A DNA stretch of 64,000 nt from Corynebacterium sp. (GCF_030532965.1 NZ_JAUNKC010000018.1:1-64000); one strand, 5' to 3'. Numbered from the stretch's first letter, positions 44,996 to 54,911 are shown. Made by a program: numbers and translations. Notes: generated from the sequence alone by a model not told the origin.

Positions 44996-46444
44996 GTGGT
45001 CATAGCGTTGATCGGTATCGTAATCTCGCTGTTTGTACTGATGGGTCTGGCATATCGCGGGCATTCGGTAGTGGTGGTAGCGCCAATCGCGGCATTAGTT
45101 GCCGCGGTTTTCTCCGGAGCGCCCCTTTTGGCGTCGTATACCCAGATTTTCATGCCAGCACTGGGGAAATTTATCGTAAGTTTCTTTCCGCTATTTCTCG
45201 CGGGAGCCATTTTTGGCAAACTCATGACGGCCTCGGGCTTAGCAACTGACCTTGCTAAAGGGATTTCCCGACTATTCGGACCGAAACGCGCCATGCTATC
45301 AACGGTGCTGGCGACAGCCCTGCTCACCTACGGTGGCGTTTCCGCCTGGGTTGTGGCTTTTACCATCGTCCCGATCGCGATCGAACTGTTTCGGGAAGCG
45401 CATATCCCCAAGCGATTAATGCCTGGTGCGTTGGGATTAGGCACCATCACCTTCGCACTCGCCGCACTTCCGGGTTCCCCGCAGGTGCATAACGTCATTC
45501 CCACCCGATATTTTGGCACCACGAGTTACGCGGCACCCATAATAGGCTTGATAGCTGCGGTTTTAATGTTTGGACTGGGGATGGCGTGGTTGGAATTTAG
45601 GATCCGCCAATTGCAAAAGGCGGGGGAGGATTTCCTGCCCGAGGGCACAGTTGATGAAACTCCAGCCGAAATCGTGTTCCATAAGGATGGGATCGACATG
45701 GAAGGGGTGTCGGAAACCGCTGTTCACCACCCGAAAACTGGTGGAAATGTTGCGATAAACGGGCTACTAGGACTGCTACCAATTGCAGTAGTCATTGTTA
45801 TGAACTACCTGTTTGTGTACGTCATTGCTAACAAGATGGATTTCTCCTACCTAGCTGAGGAAAAATTCGGAGCTGTGAGCTTAGACGCAGTCATTGGCGT
45901 GTGGTCGGTGGTGGTTGGTCTGGTCACAGCAATAATTCTCATCTTCATCATGCGGCTTGGAATGATCAAAGAACTATTCGCCGACCTTTCAGAAGGCGCA
46001 AAAAACGCAGTGCTGCCCGCCTTCACCACCGCCAGCGAGGTTGGGTATGGTGCAGTGGTTGCATCCCTGGCGGCGTTCGCGGCAGTTCGGGAAGGAATCT
46101 TCGGCACCTTCGATAACGCGCTTGTGGTATCGACAGTTTCCGCAGCGGTCATTTCAGGCATAACCGGATCATCCTCAGGCGGGTTGTCCATCACCCTTGC
46201 TGCATTCGGTGAAGAACTCAAAGAAATGGCGATCAATCAGGGAATCGATCTTGAGGTAATGCACCGAATCACAGCGATGGCATCGGTTTCGTTTGATTCA
46301 CTGCCGCATAATGGTGCAATCCTTACCATGCTTATTGTGTGTGGAATGACTCACCGGCAAAGCTACAAGGATGTTGCGATGGTAACCGTTGTTATTCCGC
46401 TGCTGGTTGTTGCCACGATGTTGATCGGAATCCTGGTCCTCTAA
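44996..46444 (+). CDS. GntP-family permease
   Basis: The 482-residue protein has 11-12 membrane helices and the G-S-S-S-G-G-L-S-I-T segment and H-N-G-A-I-L-T-M-L that are characteristic of the GntP/hydroxy-acid permease family (gluconate, 2-keto-gluconate or 3-hydroxybutyrate). Start GTG 44996 follows AAGGAG. It is a single-gene unit between the MFS gene and the DEAD-box gene, with a GlxR-like site upstream that suggests cAMP-linked carbon control. Confidence 0.82.
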   Translation: MVIALIGIVISLFVLMGLAYRGHSVVVVAPIAALVAAVFSGAPLLASYTQIFMPALGKFIVSFFPLFLAGAIFGKLMTASGLATDLAKGISRLFGPKRAMLSTVLATALLTYGGVSAWVVAFTIVPIAIELFREAHIPKRLMPGALGLGTITFALAALPGSPQVHNVIPTRYFGTTSYAAPIIGLIAAVLMFGLGMAWLEFRIRQLQKAGEDFLPEGTVDETPAEIVFHKDGIDMEGVSETAVHHPKTGGNVAINGLLGLLPIAVVIVMNYLFVYVIANKMDFSYLAEEKFGAVSLDAVIGVWSVVVGLVTAIILIFIMRLGMIKELFADLSEGAKNAVLPAFTTASEVGYGAVVASLAAFAAVREGIFGTFDNALVVSTVSAAVISGITGSSSGGLSITLAAFGEELKEMAINQGIDLEVMHRITAMASVSFDSLPHNGAILTMLIVCGMTHRQSYKDVAMVTVVIPLLVVATMLIGILVL

Positions 46445-46555
46445 TCTGGAAACTGCGCCTTGGTGCTACGTGTCGCACACCTACCCGTGAGCTGATTAGG
46501 ATGTACGTCACTAAATTCGCTGTTCTACCTTGTAATAGCGTAACGTTGACGGGCA

Positions 46556-48622
46556 ATGAGTATTACCGATGACGCTACCAGCGGCGCAGTTGAGCTGGAT
46601 GAGAATATTGTGTCGGAATCTCAGGAAACTTCGCAGGACGTCCAAGGCGTAACCACCTCTGAACCGGTTACTAGCCACGATGACGCCAGGGTTGCGGACA
46701 CTTCTGAGGGCACCGGCTCTGCTGAAACTGAAGCAGACATTGAAGAAAACAAAGAGAGTGACTCAGAGGGTGACTCCGTAGCTGACGGGTCGGAGGATGC
46801 TCCAGAAGGCCCCCGATTTAAAGATTTGGGTCTACCTAAACCCGTATTGAAGGCCATTAAAAAGGTCGGGTTTGAGACCCCGTCGCCGATCCAGGCGCAG
46901 ACAATCCCAGTTTTGCTGGACGGCCACGACGTCTTGGGTTTGGCCCAGACCGGTACCGGTAAGACGGCGGCATTTGCGCTGCCGATCCTTTCGCTTATCG
47001 ACGCCGACGTGCGCCACCCACAGGCGTTGGTACTGGCACCGACCCGCGAATTGGCGCTCCAGGTAGCGGACTCCTTCCAATCCTTCGCGGATCATTTGGG
47101 CAATATTTCCGTCCTGCCGATCTACGGTGGTCAGGCATACGGCATTCAGCTTTCTGGCCTGCGGCGGGGTGCACAAATTGTTGTTGGCACCCCAGGCCGA
47201 GTCATCGACCATTTGGAAAAGGGCTCGCTCGACATTTCCGAACTGCGCTTCCTCGTGCTTGACGAAGCCGACGAAATGCTCAACATGGGTTTCCAAGAAG
47301 ACGTCGAACGGATTCTGGAAGACACCCCGGACGACAAGCAGGTTGCTCTGTTCTCCGCGACTATGCCTAATAGCATTCGTCGTATCTCGCGGGACTACAT
47401 GAATGAGCCCCACGAGATTCAGGTGAAGTCCGAAACCCGGACCAATACCAATATCACGCAGCGGTTCCTCAATGTTGCCCACCGCAATAAACTCGATGCC
47501 TTGACCCGAATCTTGGAAGTCACCGAGTTTGAGGCGATGATCATGTTCGTGCGCACCAAGCACGAAACCGAAGAGCTTGCGGAAAAACTACGGGCGCGTG
47601 GATTCTCCGCAGCAGCTATCAATGGCGACATCGCGCAGCAACAGCGGGAACGCACGGTTGACCAGCTAAAAGATGGCCGCCTGGATATTCTGGTGGCTAC
47701 CGACGTTGCGGCACGTGGTCTCGACGTGGAACGGATCTCCCACGTTCTTAACTACGACATCCCTTCCGACACTGAGTCGTACGTCCACCGTATCGGTCGT
47801 ACCGGACGGGCTGGGCGCAGCGGCGAAGCCATCTTGTTCGTCACGCCACGGGAGCGACGGTTCCTGCGCAACATCGAACGCGCCACCAATGCGCCATTGG
47901 AAGAGATGGAGCTGCCGACCGTCGATGAAGTCAACGAGTCGCGTAAGGCCAAGTTCGCCGATTCCATCACCGAGTCCTTGGAAGACTCCCAGGTAGCGAT
48001 CTTCCGCAACTTGATTAAGGCGTATTCTGAAGAACACGACGTTCCGTTGGAAGACATTGCGGCCGCTTTGGCAACCCAGGCGCGGGCCGGTGACGAGTTC
48101 TTAATGAAAGAGCCACCACCGGAGAAGCGTCGGGATCGACGCGAGCGTCGCGACCGGTTTGACGATCGGGACGATCGCCGGGGCCGGGGTCGCGGCGGTG
48201 ACCGGGAACGGGGCCGCGAGCGGTTCGAACGTTGTAATAAGGACATGGCGGTGTATCGTCTCGCCGTGGGCAAGCGGCAGCACGTGCGTCCAGGCGCTAT
48301 CGTGGGTGCACTTGCCAATGAAGGTGGCTTGTCCAACAAGGACTTCGGCCGGATTGTGATCGCAGTGGATCACACGCTGGTGGAGCTTCCTAAGGATCTC
48401 CCGCGTTCTGTTTTCGATAACTTGCGTGATACCCGAATTTCGGGCCAGTTGATCCACATGGAGAAAGACACCACTGGTGCTTCGATGGATCGTGGTGGCC
48501 GTGGTGGTAGGTCGTCGGGTGGATACCGGGATCGTGACCGGGACCGGGATCGAGATCGCGACAGGGGAGGTCGCGGCCGGAATCGAAACGGTGATCGTGG
48601 CGGCCGACGCTGGCGAGATTAA
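46556..48622 (+). CDS. DEAD-box RNA helicase (DeaD/CsdA type)
   Basis: The 688-residue protein starts with about 80 acidic, disordered residues. The helicase core (about 85-440) has the Q motif, A-Q-T-G-T-G-K-T, D-E-A-D, S-A-T and H-R-I-G-R-T-G-R-A-G. A DbpA-like RNA-binding domain lies near 565-635 and the tail is rich in Arg, Gly and Asp. This layout is that of CsdA/DeaD proteins acting in ribosome assembly and cold adaptation. A G-R-G-R-G-G-D-R linker precedes the RNA-binding domain. Confidence 0.9.
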   Translation: MSITDDATSGAVELDENIVSESQETSQDVQGVTTSEPVTSHDDARVADTSEGTGSAETEADIEENKESDSEGDSVADGSEDAPEGPRFKDLGLPKPVLKAIKKVGFETPSPIQAQTIPVLLDGHDVLGLAQTGTGKTAAFALPILSLIDADVRHPQALVLAPTRELALQVADSFQSFADHLGNISVLPIYGGQAYGIQLSGLRRGAQIVVGTPGRVIDHLEKGSLDISELRFLVLDEADEMLNMGFQEDVERILEDTPDDKQVALFSATMPNSIRRISRDYMNEPHEIQVKSETRTNTNITQRFLNVAHRNKLDALTRILEVTEFEAMIMFVRTKHETEELAEKLRARGFSAAAINGDIAQQQRERTVDQLKDGRLDILVATDVAARGLDVERISHVLNYDIPSDTESYVHRIGRTGRAGRSGEAILFVTPRERRFLRNIERATNAPLEEMELPTVDEVNESRKAKFADSITESLEDSQVAIFRNLIKAYSEEHDVPLEDIAAALATQARAGDEFLMKEPPPEKRRDRRERRDRFDDRDDRRGRGRGGDRERGRERFERCNKDMAVYRLAVGKRQHVRPGAIVGALANEGGLSNKDFGRIVIAVDHTLVELPKDLPRSVFDNLRDTRISGQLIHMEKDTTGASMDRGGRGGRSSGGYRDRDRDRDRDRDRGGRGRNRNGDRGGRRWRD
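48527..48565 (+). repeat. Arg-Asp dipeptide repeat tract in the helicase tail
   Basis: Six R-D pairs plus a final R are encoded by near-identical CGN-GAY hexamers. The codons vary, so the tract is more than a simple recent slippage product. Confidence 0.85.
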
Positions 48623-48640
48623 TTTATCTTGAGAATTTAA

Positions 48641-48694
48641 AAAATTGCCCTCCGGGTTCATCTACAATGTGGATTGTGCCCAGGGGGCAATTTT
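48641..48694. terminator. bidirectional terminator after the DEAD-box gene
   Basis: AAAATTGCCC at 48641-48650 pairs with GGGCAATTTT at 48685-48694. It lies 18 bases after the stop and is followed by GTATTTAAAC. Confidence 0.75.
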
Positions 48695-48756
48695 GTATTT
48701 AAACAGGGATTTCCGGGATTAATTATCTGTGCAAAAACTGTGGCATAATGCAGCGG

Positions 48757-48773
48757 AAGCTTAAAATAAGCTT
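48757..48773 (+). promoter_or_regulatory. operator-like inverted repeat at the protease promoter
   Basis: AAGCTTA-AAA-TAAGCTT is a perfect inverted repeat. It starts just after a CATAAT -10-like box (48744-48749), so it would cover the likely transcription start of the serine-protease gene. Confidence 0.45.
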
Positions 48774-48806
48774 AGCGAATGTGCTTATAGTCTGGAGCAT
48801 GGTCAC

Positions 48807-49607
48807 ATGAAACGCCGAATGTCCCGCCGGGCTGCTGCCTTAATTACCGCAGCCGCCCAGCTTTGTACCGTTGTTCAACCTGCATCGGCGTTGGCAGGTG
48901 GCCAATTAGTGCCAGTCGACGACATCCAAGGGCAACAAGTAACCCGAATCGTCACTGGTAATAGATTTTGTACAGGTGTTGCCGTCGCAAAGCATTGGGT
49001 CCTAACGGCAGCGCACTGCCTTGCCGCGGAACCAGGACAAAGCTATTCCATTACAACCGGGAACACATTCACCGGACACACCTATTTAGGGGATAGCCAC
49101 TACGTAGCTCCGCACAGCGACGTCGCTCTGATTAGGGTGCCTGAAGGCCTCAATCTGGAAAGCTATGCGGAAGTGGCTGAAGTGATGCCAACCGAAGATA
49201 GTAGGGGAGAAGTCTACGGCTGGGGAACTGGAACCGGGGAGATTCTGCACACCGCTCAAACGACAATTAAAAACACATATCGGATCGATGCCTATAACGG
49301 TGGGTACTTCTTCGTAGTGGAAAACGACAGTCCGGCTGTGACGCTTCCCGGAGACTCAGGTGGCCCGGTATTTTACGAAGGGAAAGTCATCGGGGTGAAT
49401 GCATCCTATACCGGACACGAACGCGCGCATCACTGTCGAACAGACACCTTGCGGGACTGGGTAATTGGACACATTACGTCTTATGCCCCTGAACCTGAAC
49501 AAATTGTGGAAACGAATGCCCCGCAGTGGCTGCCGCTGCTCGCCTTGATCCCGATTATTGCCTCAATCGTGGCGGCAATCATCGCGCTGTTTGCCAAGTT
49601 ACCGTAA
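48807..49607 (+). CDS. exported, C-terminally anchored chymotrypsin-fold serine protease
   Basis: The 266-residue protein has an Arg-rich signal peptide ending near A-S-A-L-A (about 29). The catalytic residues are visible: His in T-A-A-H-C (near 70), Asp in S-D-V-A-L-I (near 105), and Ser in P-G-D-S-G-G-P (near 190). A single membrane helix fills about 243-263. The residue six positions before the catalytic Ser is Val, so trypsin-like Arg/Lys specificity is not supported. GGAG lies nine bases before the ATG. It is convergent with the response-regulator gene (9-base overlap), which may be a regulator or a sensor of its products. Confidence 0.85.
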   Translation: MKRRMSRRAAALITAAAQLCTVVQPASALAGGQLVPVDDIQGQQVTRIVTGNRFCTGVAVAKHWVLTAAHCLAAEPGQSYSITTGNTFTGHTYLGDSHYVAPHSDVALIRVPEGLNLESYAEVAEVMPTEDSRGEVYGWGTGTGEILHTAQTTIKNTYRIDAYNGGYFFVVENDSPAVTLPGDSGGPVFYEGKVIGVNASYTGHERAHHCRTDTLRDWVIGHITSYAPEPEQIVETNAPQWLPLLALIPIIASIVAAIIALFAKLP

Positions 49608-50264
49608 TCGATAACCGGAACCACGCACAGTCTCTACCTTGTCTTGACCAATCTTTTTACGCAGGCTTCGAATATAGACGTCCACGACATTCGATCCGGG
49701 GTCAAAATCCATTCCCCACACTTGGCTAAGTAACTGGGCGCGGGAAAGAATCTGGCCGGGATGCCGCATCAACGTTTCTAGTAACCCCAGTTCACGTCGT
49801 GACAAATCGCGCCATTTGTCGGCGACAAGCACACGGTGTGCCCGCAAATCGAGCACCATGCCAGAATGCTCCAATTGGGTGGTAGATTGCGCGGTTTCGG
49901 TGGAAGTATCGGACAGCCGTAGCCGAACCCGGGCAAGAAGTTCCGCAAATTGGAAAGGCTTCGGCATGTAATCATTCGCTCCGCCCTCAAGAGTACGAAT
50001 GCGGTCTTCTAACCCCGTGCGTGCAGTTAAAACGATGATGGGTAGTGTTGCGCCTAGCGCCCGTAACTGCTCCAAGATGTCGGTGCCATCCATGTCCGGC
50101 AGCCCCAAGTCGAGAATCATCAGTTGATACGCACCAGATCGCGCCATGCCAAAAGCAACCGGGCCGGAATCGACGACATCGCAACAATAACCTGCGGATT
50201 CCAATCCGCGCGCTATAAACTCAGCAATCCCGGTGTCATCCTCTGCGATCAAAATACGGCTCAC
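49599..50264 (-). CDS. OmpR-family response regulator
   Basis: In the 221-residue protein, the receiver domain has acidic residues E-D-D near 8-10, the phospho-acceptor Asp in L-D-L-G-L-P-D (near 52) and Lys in M-P-K-P-F (near 101). A winged-helix DNA-binding domain (about 125-220) with R-R-E-L-G-L-L-E-T-L and D-V-Y-I-R-S-L-R-K-K-I follows. Start is GTG 50264 with GGAG nine bases upstream. It lies 24 bases after the histidine-kinase gene. Confidence 0.9.
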   Translation of the reverse strand: MSRILIAEDDTGIAEFIARGLESAGYCCDVVDSGPVAFGMARSGAYQLMILDLGLPDMDGTDILEQLRALGATLPIIVLTARTGLEDRIRTLEGGANDYMPKPFQFAELLARVRLRLSDTSTETAQSTTQLEHSGMVLDLRAHRVLVADKWRDLSRRELGLLETLMRHPGQILSRAQLLSQVWGMDFDPGSNVVDVYIRSLRKKIGQDKVETVRGSGYRLR

Positions 50265-50288
50265 GGTAATTTCTCCTTTCCAGGGATG

Positions 50289-51680
50289 CTACGTCACTGC
50301 AGGAAAGCTGAAGCCGAACGTAGCACCCAAACCCGGTTCAGATTTTACCCATGCGTGACCACCATGTGCCTCAGCAATGACTTTAACAATAGACAGCCCC
50401 AAGCCAGCGCCCTTTTTCGGAACCTGGTCAGATTGGGTTTTTTGGCCGCGAGTAAATCGGCTAAATAGATTTTGCTGAACCTTTGGGTCAACTCCGGGAC
50501 CGAAATCCCGGACGCTGAGACTAATCTGGTTGTCGTCCCGACTGGACTCAATGATGATAGGAGAATCATCCGGAGCATATTTCACAGCGTTGCGGGTCAG
50601 CTCCAACACCGCCTCCGTGATCCGCTGCGCATCAAGAATAACAACACCCTCTGCAATCTTTGTGACGTGTGCGCGCCCATCAGAAACGATGTCAGCCTTA
50701 TCTTCGATGTCGATCATCAATTCCGACAAATCACACGGCGTAAGATGCAAGAACTTCGGCCCATCTGCATCCGCGATTGCCAACGTGAGAAGATCGTTCA
50801 CCATTCGGGTCATCCGGTCAAGCTCTCCGGTACACAACTTGATGCTGCGGGCGCGTTGCTGAGGTGTTGCAGTCTCCAACAATTCGAGATTTCCCCGGAT
50901 CACCGTGATGGGGGTGCGCAACTCGTGCCCAGCATCATCAATGAATTGGCGTTGGATCTGATAGGCAGAATCAATCCGATCCAGCATGTGATTGAACGTT
51001 CGGGCCAAATCTGCGATCTCGTCATCACCGGTTATAGGGACCCGTGATGTTAGGGACGAATCACTAATCTGGCTGGCGACGTCACGCAGGCTCCTGATTG
51101 GGATAATAATCTGATTGGAAATCAACCAGGCAATAATGACAGCCAGGGCCATGACAACCGCACCCATCACGGAGAGGTTCTTCGTTTGATTACTTAGGTG
51201 GCTGTACGCGACTTTCGTATCGATCGCAGTTGCAAAGTAATCTGGTTTCTCCGAATTCGGCGAGGTTAATTCCACCCGCCCCCAATGAATGCCGTTGAAT
51301 ATTCCAGAGTTCGCGCGGGAAGTAAAAATCTCATGTAACAGGGCAGCCTTGTCGGCTGGTTTGTACGGAGTGGAGATTTGCTGCCGAACTACTTGATCCC
51401 CAATCTGGCCGATGAGTAGTTGCTGATCCATGGGAATTTCTTGACCAAGGTAGGCCTCGACTAGTTCCCGGGAATTGTTGAAACTCCGTGGCGACTCCGA
51501 CACGAAGGTCGAAAACTCCGCGATTTCCTGCTCCACCGTAGAATTCGCGTGTGTGTGAATTTCGCCGCGTCGCACTGCATCTGTCAAATACAATACCGAT
51601 GCCAAGGCAGTGAACACGACCAACAAGATCCAAGCGACGATACGAACGCGAATGGACGAAAAAGTTGTAGCGGTAATCAT
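50289..51680 (-). CDS. membrane sensor histidine kinase
   Basis: In the 463-residue protein, helix 1 is at about 13-33, an extracellular sensor region covers about 34-168, and helix 2 is at about 170-190. A HAMP domain is followed by HisKA with H-E-L-R-T-P (near 253). The N-box reads R-N-A-V-K-Y-A-P, the G1 box D-F-G-P-G-V and the G2 box G-A-G-L-G-L-S-I-V. It forms an operon with the response regulator and with the Pro-rich exported protein just upstream. The extracellular domain is unlike any I recognise; the small exported protein may be its ligand or partner, which is an inference. Confidence 0.9.
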   Translation of the reverse strand: MITATTFSSIRVRIVAWILLVVFTALASVLYLTDAVRRGEIHTHANSTVEQEIAEFSTFVSESPRSFNNSRELVEAYLGQEIPMDQQLLIGQIGDQVVRQQISTPYKPADKAALLHEIFTSRANSGIFNGIHWGRVELTSPNSEKPDYFATAIDTKVAYSHLSNQTKNLSVMGAVVMALAVIIAWLISNQIIIPIRSLRDVASQISDSSLTSRVPITGDDEIADLARTFNHMLDRIDSAYQIQRQFIDDAGHELRTPITVIRGNLELLETATPQQRARSIKLCTGELDRMTRMVNDLLTLAIADADGPKFLHLTPCDLSELMIDIEDKADIVSDGRAHVTKIAEGVVILDAQRITEAVLELTRNAVKYAPDDSPIIIESSRDDNQISLSVRDFGPGVDPKVQQNLFSRFTRGQKTQSDQVPKKGAGLGLSIVKVIAEAHGGHAWVKSEPGLGATFGFSFPAVT

Positions 51681-51703
51681 AAGCGGACCTACGATTAGCG
51701 ACG

Positions 51704-52090
51704 CTAATCATCAAATTCGAAACCGTCGAACACGTCATCCAAATCCTCATAATCAAGCGGTGCTTGTGGAATCACAATCTCCGGTTGCACGGGGATGGGG
51801 ATAGGCTGTTGGAAATCGATCACTGGTGCTGGCGGAATCACCGGAGCCACTGGTTGCGCCGGCGGCACATTTGGTACGGCTGCCTGCGGTTCCGCGACCG
51901 GCTCAGGTGTGATGTCGACAACCGGATTGACATCAGAAGGGGCTGCATCGGGTAATTCAATTGCGGCGGTGGCAGGACCAATCTGGGGTGGCGATTGGGT
52001 GTTTGAAAGGGCCTGCCCGGCGAGAGCAACAAAAAACATCAATGCCAAAATACCGGCTAGCGGGGCAAACCGTTTTGCTGTATTAAACAT
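51704..52090 (-). CDS. small Pro/Val-rich exported protein preceding the histidine kinase gene
   Basis: The 128-residue protein has a signal peptide or N-terminal anchor at about 8-28. The rest is disordered and very Pro-rich (V-P-P-A-Q-P-V-A-P-V-I-P-P), with an acidic tail Y-E-D-L-D-D-V-F-D-G-F-E-F-D-D. GGAG lies eight bases before the ATG. It is 23 bases upstream of the kinase gene, so the three genes form one unit. No known family. Confidence 0.65.
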   Translation of the reverse strand: MFNTAKRFAPLAGILALMFFVALAGQALSNTQSPPQIGPATAAIELPDAAPSDVNPVVDITPEPVAEPQAAVPNVPPAQPVAPVIPPAPVIDFQQPIPIPVQPEIVIPQAPLDYEDLDDVFDGFEFDD

Positions 52091-52131
52091 AGTCGATACT
52101 CCAGATTAGGTTAGGTTAAAACTATCACGAA

Positions 52132-53361
52132 TTAGGCTGCTTGGGGATCCAACCATTTACGGCGCACCTTATCTTCACTCCGGGAGGCTAGAACGCTACC
52201 TAATTGCAGCATTCGAATCGCCCGCTCGGTGGCGTCGATAAGCAATTCCCTGCCGTCACGCACTGCGTCTTCAAGCGCCATGGGCACAGTCATGATCGAC
52301 TGAATCGCGGCAATACCAACGTCGTGGACCCTTGGCGCACCTTTGCCAAGCGAACCTGCAATCCCAAGAACCGGCACACCGGTACGTTGCGCACGACGGG
52401 CGATTTCTGCAGGCACCTTTCCGTGCGGGGTTTGAAAATCAATAGCGCCTTCCGCAGTGATCACGAGGTCGGCGGCTGCAATTAACGACGATAGATCCTC
52501 ATTGGCAGCGCTTGGCAATTCGCCCAGCAAAACGTCGAAACGATTGCGTGCCGACGCACCCACCGCCATAAGGCCAGCGCCGAGCCCGCCGGATGCGCCG
52601 GAGCCAGGGCCACGCAAGTCGCGCTCCGGCTTAAAGGTTTCTTCAAGCAAATCTGCCCAATGATCCAGCGCTGCGCTCAAGTGCCGCACCTGTTCTTTCG
52701 TGGCACCTTTCTGCGGTCCGAAAACCTCGGCGACGCCCTTGGGGCCTGTAAGAACATTATGGATATTGCAGGCGAGCGTGATCGATGCGGTGGCTAGCCC
52801 TGGGTGAAGCCCGCTGGGGTCGATGCTGTGGGCGTCGATAAGCGCGTCGCCGCCCAATCTGATCGCATGGCCGTCAGCATCGACAACGCGTGCACCCAAG
52901 GCCATTAACGCCCCCGCGCCACCATCAGACGTACCGGAATCACCACAGCCAACCACGATGGTGGAAATACCTGCATCCAAAATCGCGGCCAGAATCTCAC
53001 CTACGCCGAAGGTAGTGGTAGAACCCGGCGACCGTAAGTCATGGGGTACCAAGGACAAACCAGCGGCCTGCGCCATTTCCATGACGGCGACCTTGGCATC
53101 GACGAATTCTAACCACTTGGCTTTGACTTTCTTACCGACCGGGCCGGTGACCTCAATCTGGTGCAACTTCGTACCCGGATGGGTGGCGAGAATATCCAGC
53201 GTTCCCTCACCACCATCGGGAACCGGGAATGCATCCACTCGCACCCCAGGCAGCACCCTACGGATACCGGATGCTATTGCATCTGCAACCTCAACCGCAG
53301 ACAGCGACTCCTTAAAACCGGACGGAGCAACAAGAATTCGTTCTGGAAGATACATAGTCAT
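52132..53361 (-). CDS. glxK: glycerate kinase (GlxK/GarK family)
   Basis: This 409-residue kinase phosphorylates D-glycerate, giving 2-phosphoglycerate in this family. The N-terminal V-A-P-S-G-F-K-E-S-L-S-A is the family signature, with G-C-G-D-S-G-T-S-D-G-G near 130-140 and G-P-G-S-G-A-S-G-G-L-G-A-G further on. ATG 53361 is preceded by AAAGGA. It lies 15 bases after the SLC13-type transporter gene on the same strand, which may import glycerate or another carboxylate. The C-terminal 20 residues are not conserved. Confidence 0.9.
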   Translation of the reverse strand: MTMYLPERILVAPSGFKESLSAVEVADAIASGIRRVLPGVRVDAFPVPDGGEGTLDILATHPGTKLHQIEVTGPVGKKVKAKWLEFVDAKVAVMEMAQAAGLSLVPHDLRSPGSTTTFGVGEILAAILDAGISTIVVGCGDSGTSDGGAGALMALGARVVDADGHAIRLGGDALIDAHSIDPSGLHPGLATASITLACNIHNVLTGPKGVAEVFGPQKGATKEQVRHLSAALDHWADLLEETFKPERDLRGPGSGASGGLGAGLMAVGASARNRFDVLLGELPSAANEDLSSLIAAADLVITAEGAIDFQTPHGKVPAEIARRAQRTGVPVLGIAGSLGKGAPRVHDVGIAAIQSIMTVPMALEDAVRDGRELLIDATERAIRMLQLGSVLASRSEDKVRRKWLDPQAA

Positions 53362-53376
53362 GATGAATATCCTTTT

Positions 53377-54801
53377 CTATTGAAAGAGGTTAAGGCCCAA
53401 TGCAGGCCAAATAACAGTGGAAAAAATGGCTAACAAAATCATGTGGATAGGTGCCAATGTGGCAGAGATACGCATTAACTGCGCATTAGTGAAACTAGGG
53501 CGGGATTGATCCTCGCAGTAGAAAATTGTGAGCGGCTTCGCCGACGACGGTAACGTATGGCAAAACCCCGCGGCTGCGGTCGATAAAAACGCTGCGGCTA
53601 CCGGGTTCACCCCGCAAGCAGGTGCTAACGCCACAACAATCGGAATCAAAACTGCGCTACGGGCGGATCTGGATTGAATAAACAAATGCGCCGCAGTAGA
53701 TAATGCGATGACGATAACAATAAACATCCAGGCTGCGTTGCTGTCGTTAACCAACGAAAACACGCCAGATGCCATTGCCTCGGCGGCGCCAGACTCGGAA
53801 AGCGCTTCCGACAACGCCACAGTTGCGGTCATGAACAACAGCAACGACCACGGAATCTTTTTGATCGCCTGATTAAGATCAACCGCACCGAAATGTGGCG
53901 ACGAGATTAACAACGCACACACAACAGCGACCAATGCTGGTGGGATTGAGTGGATCGATTCTGTAAACCACAGGGCGACGGCAATGAGCAAAACCGCAAG
54001 TGAACGCTTTTCGCCCAGATTGGAGGAAGTGTCGGGAAAATCCTGAGCCTCAATCTGGAGCTGTTGCTGGCGCTGCTGCTTCGTGGAAGTGAGCAACAAG
54101 ATGACCTCGGCGCTGACATGGCTCGACACCACGGCAAAGGGCAAGCCATAGAGCATCCATTTGCTAAACCCGATTGAGCCGAGGTCTTGTTCGGAAAGAA
54201 TCTGGTCAGTAATAAGGTGCGCACCAGCACCAATAAAACTGGCCACCGCGGAAAGTAAAACTACGCTTGGCATCGCGATGGAAAGCGTTACAAGCAACCA
54301 GCGGTGGCCTGCTTCCAAAATAGGAACCAATGCAAGGAAAACTGGCAGCACCAGCGCCGCACGACCTGATGTGGCAGGCACCATAAAAGCGGTGCACACT
54401 AGCGCAAGGGTAATCAGGTGAACCAGGACGCGAGGGCTTTTGATGCCGACGCTTAGCCACGAAGTGACCCTGAGCGCCAACCCGCTGGAGGTTACGGCCG
54501 TTGCAATAATGAACGCGCCAATAAGTAGCCACGTGGTGTCGTGCCCAAGCGGCTCGAAGAAATCCTCCGCCGATAAGATACCGAGGACCGCGAGCAAGCT
54601 TGCTGCTGCAAGCGCAACATATGTGTCTGGGATAGTGCTGAAAACCCAAAGGAAGATTGCTCCGATGAATACCGCGAGTGTCAATCTGGCTTCGATGCTT
54701 AGGCTGGTTGGAAAATACAAAACCGCAGCGATTGCAATCACCGCAACGAGCTTTTCGACGTGGTCACGTAGTCGTCGGCTTGGCGTTGCGAGAGTAGTCA
54801 C
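53377..54801 (-). CDS. SLC13/DASS-type anion transporter
   Basis: The 474-residue protein has about 12 membrane helices. The sequence is organised in two repeats, each with a Ser/Thr-rich re-entrant region (P-A-T-S-G-R-A-A near 150 and Q-S-R-S-A-R-S-A near 390), as in divalent-anion:sodium symporters. The Ser-Asn-Thr motifs typical of dicarboxylate carriers are altered to Thr-Ser-Gly and Ser-Arg-Ser, so the substrate may be different. Adjacent glycerate kinase suggests an organic acid. AGGAGG precedes the start. Confidence 0.75.
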   Translation of the reverse strand: MTTLATPSRRLRDHVEKLVAVIAIAAVLYFPTSLSIEARLTLAVFIGAIFLWVFSTIPDTYVALAAASLLAVLGILSAEDFFEPLGHDTTWLLIGAFIIATAVTSSGLALRVTSWLSVGIKSPRVLVHLITLALVCTAFMVPATSGRAALVLPVFLALVPILEAGHRWLLVTLSIAMPSVVLLSAVASFIGAGAHLITDQILSEQDLGSIGFSKWMLYGLPFAVVSSHVSAEVILLLTSTKQQRQQQLQIEAQDFPDTSSNLGEKRSLAVLLIAVALWFTESIHSIPPALVAVVCALLISSPHFGAVDLNQAIKKIPWSLLLFMTATVALSEALSESGAAEAMASGVFSLVNDSNAAWMFIVIVIALSTAAHLFIQSRSARSAVLIPIVVALAPACGVNPVAAAFLSTAAAGFCHTLPSSAKPLTIFYCEDQSRPSFTNAQLMRISATLAPIHMILLAIFSTVIWPALGLNLFQ

Positions 54802-54911
54802 GGTAGCACCACCTCCTTTCTATGGGTTGAGTAATCCTTGAGTTTCTATTGTTAACGACCCACGTGAAGTACTAATGAGCTACTGATGAAAAAGCGTTCA
54901 TGTACGAGAAG

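Noticed and set aside
52106..52120. TTAGGTTAGG resembling half of a DtxR box
   Set aside because: Only one half matches the palindromic consensus; the other half does not. I therefore do not claim an iron-regulator site before the Pro-rich gene.
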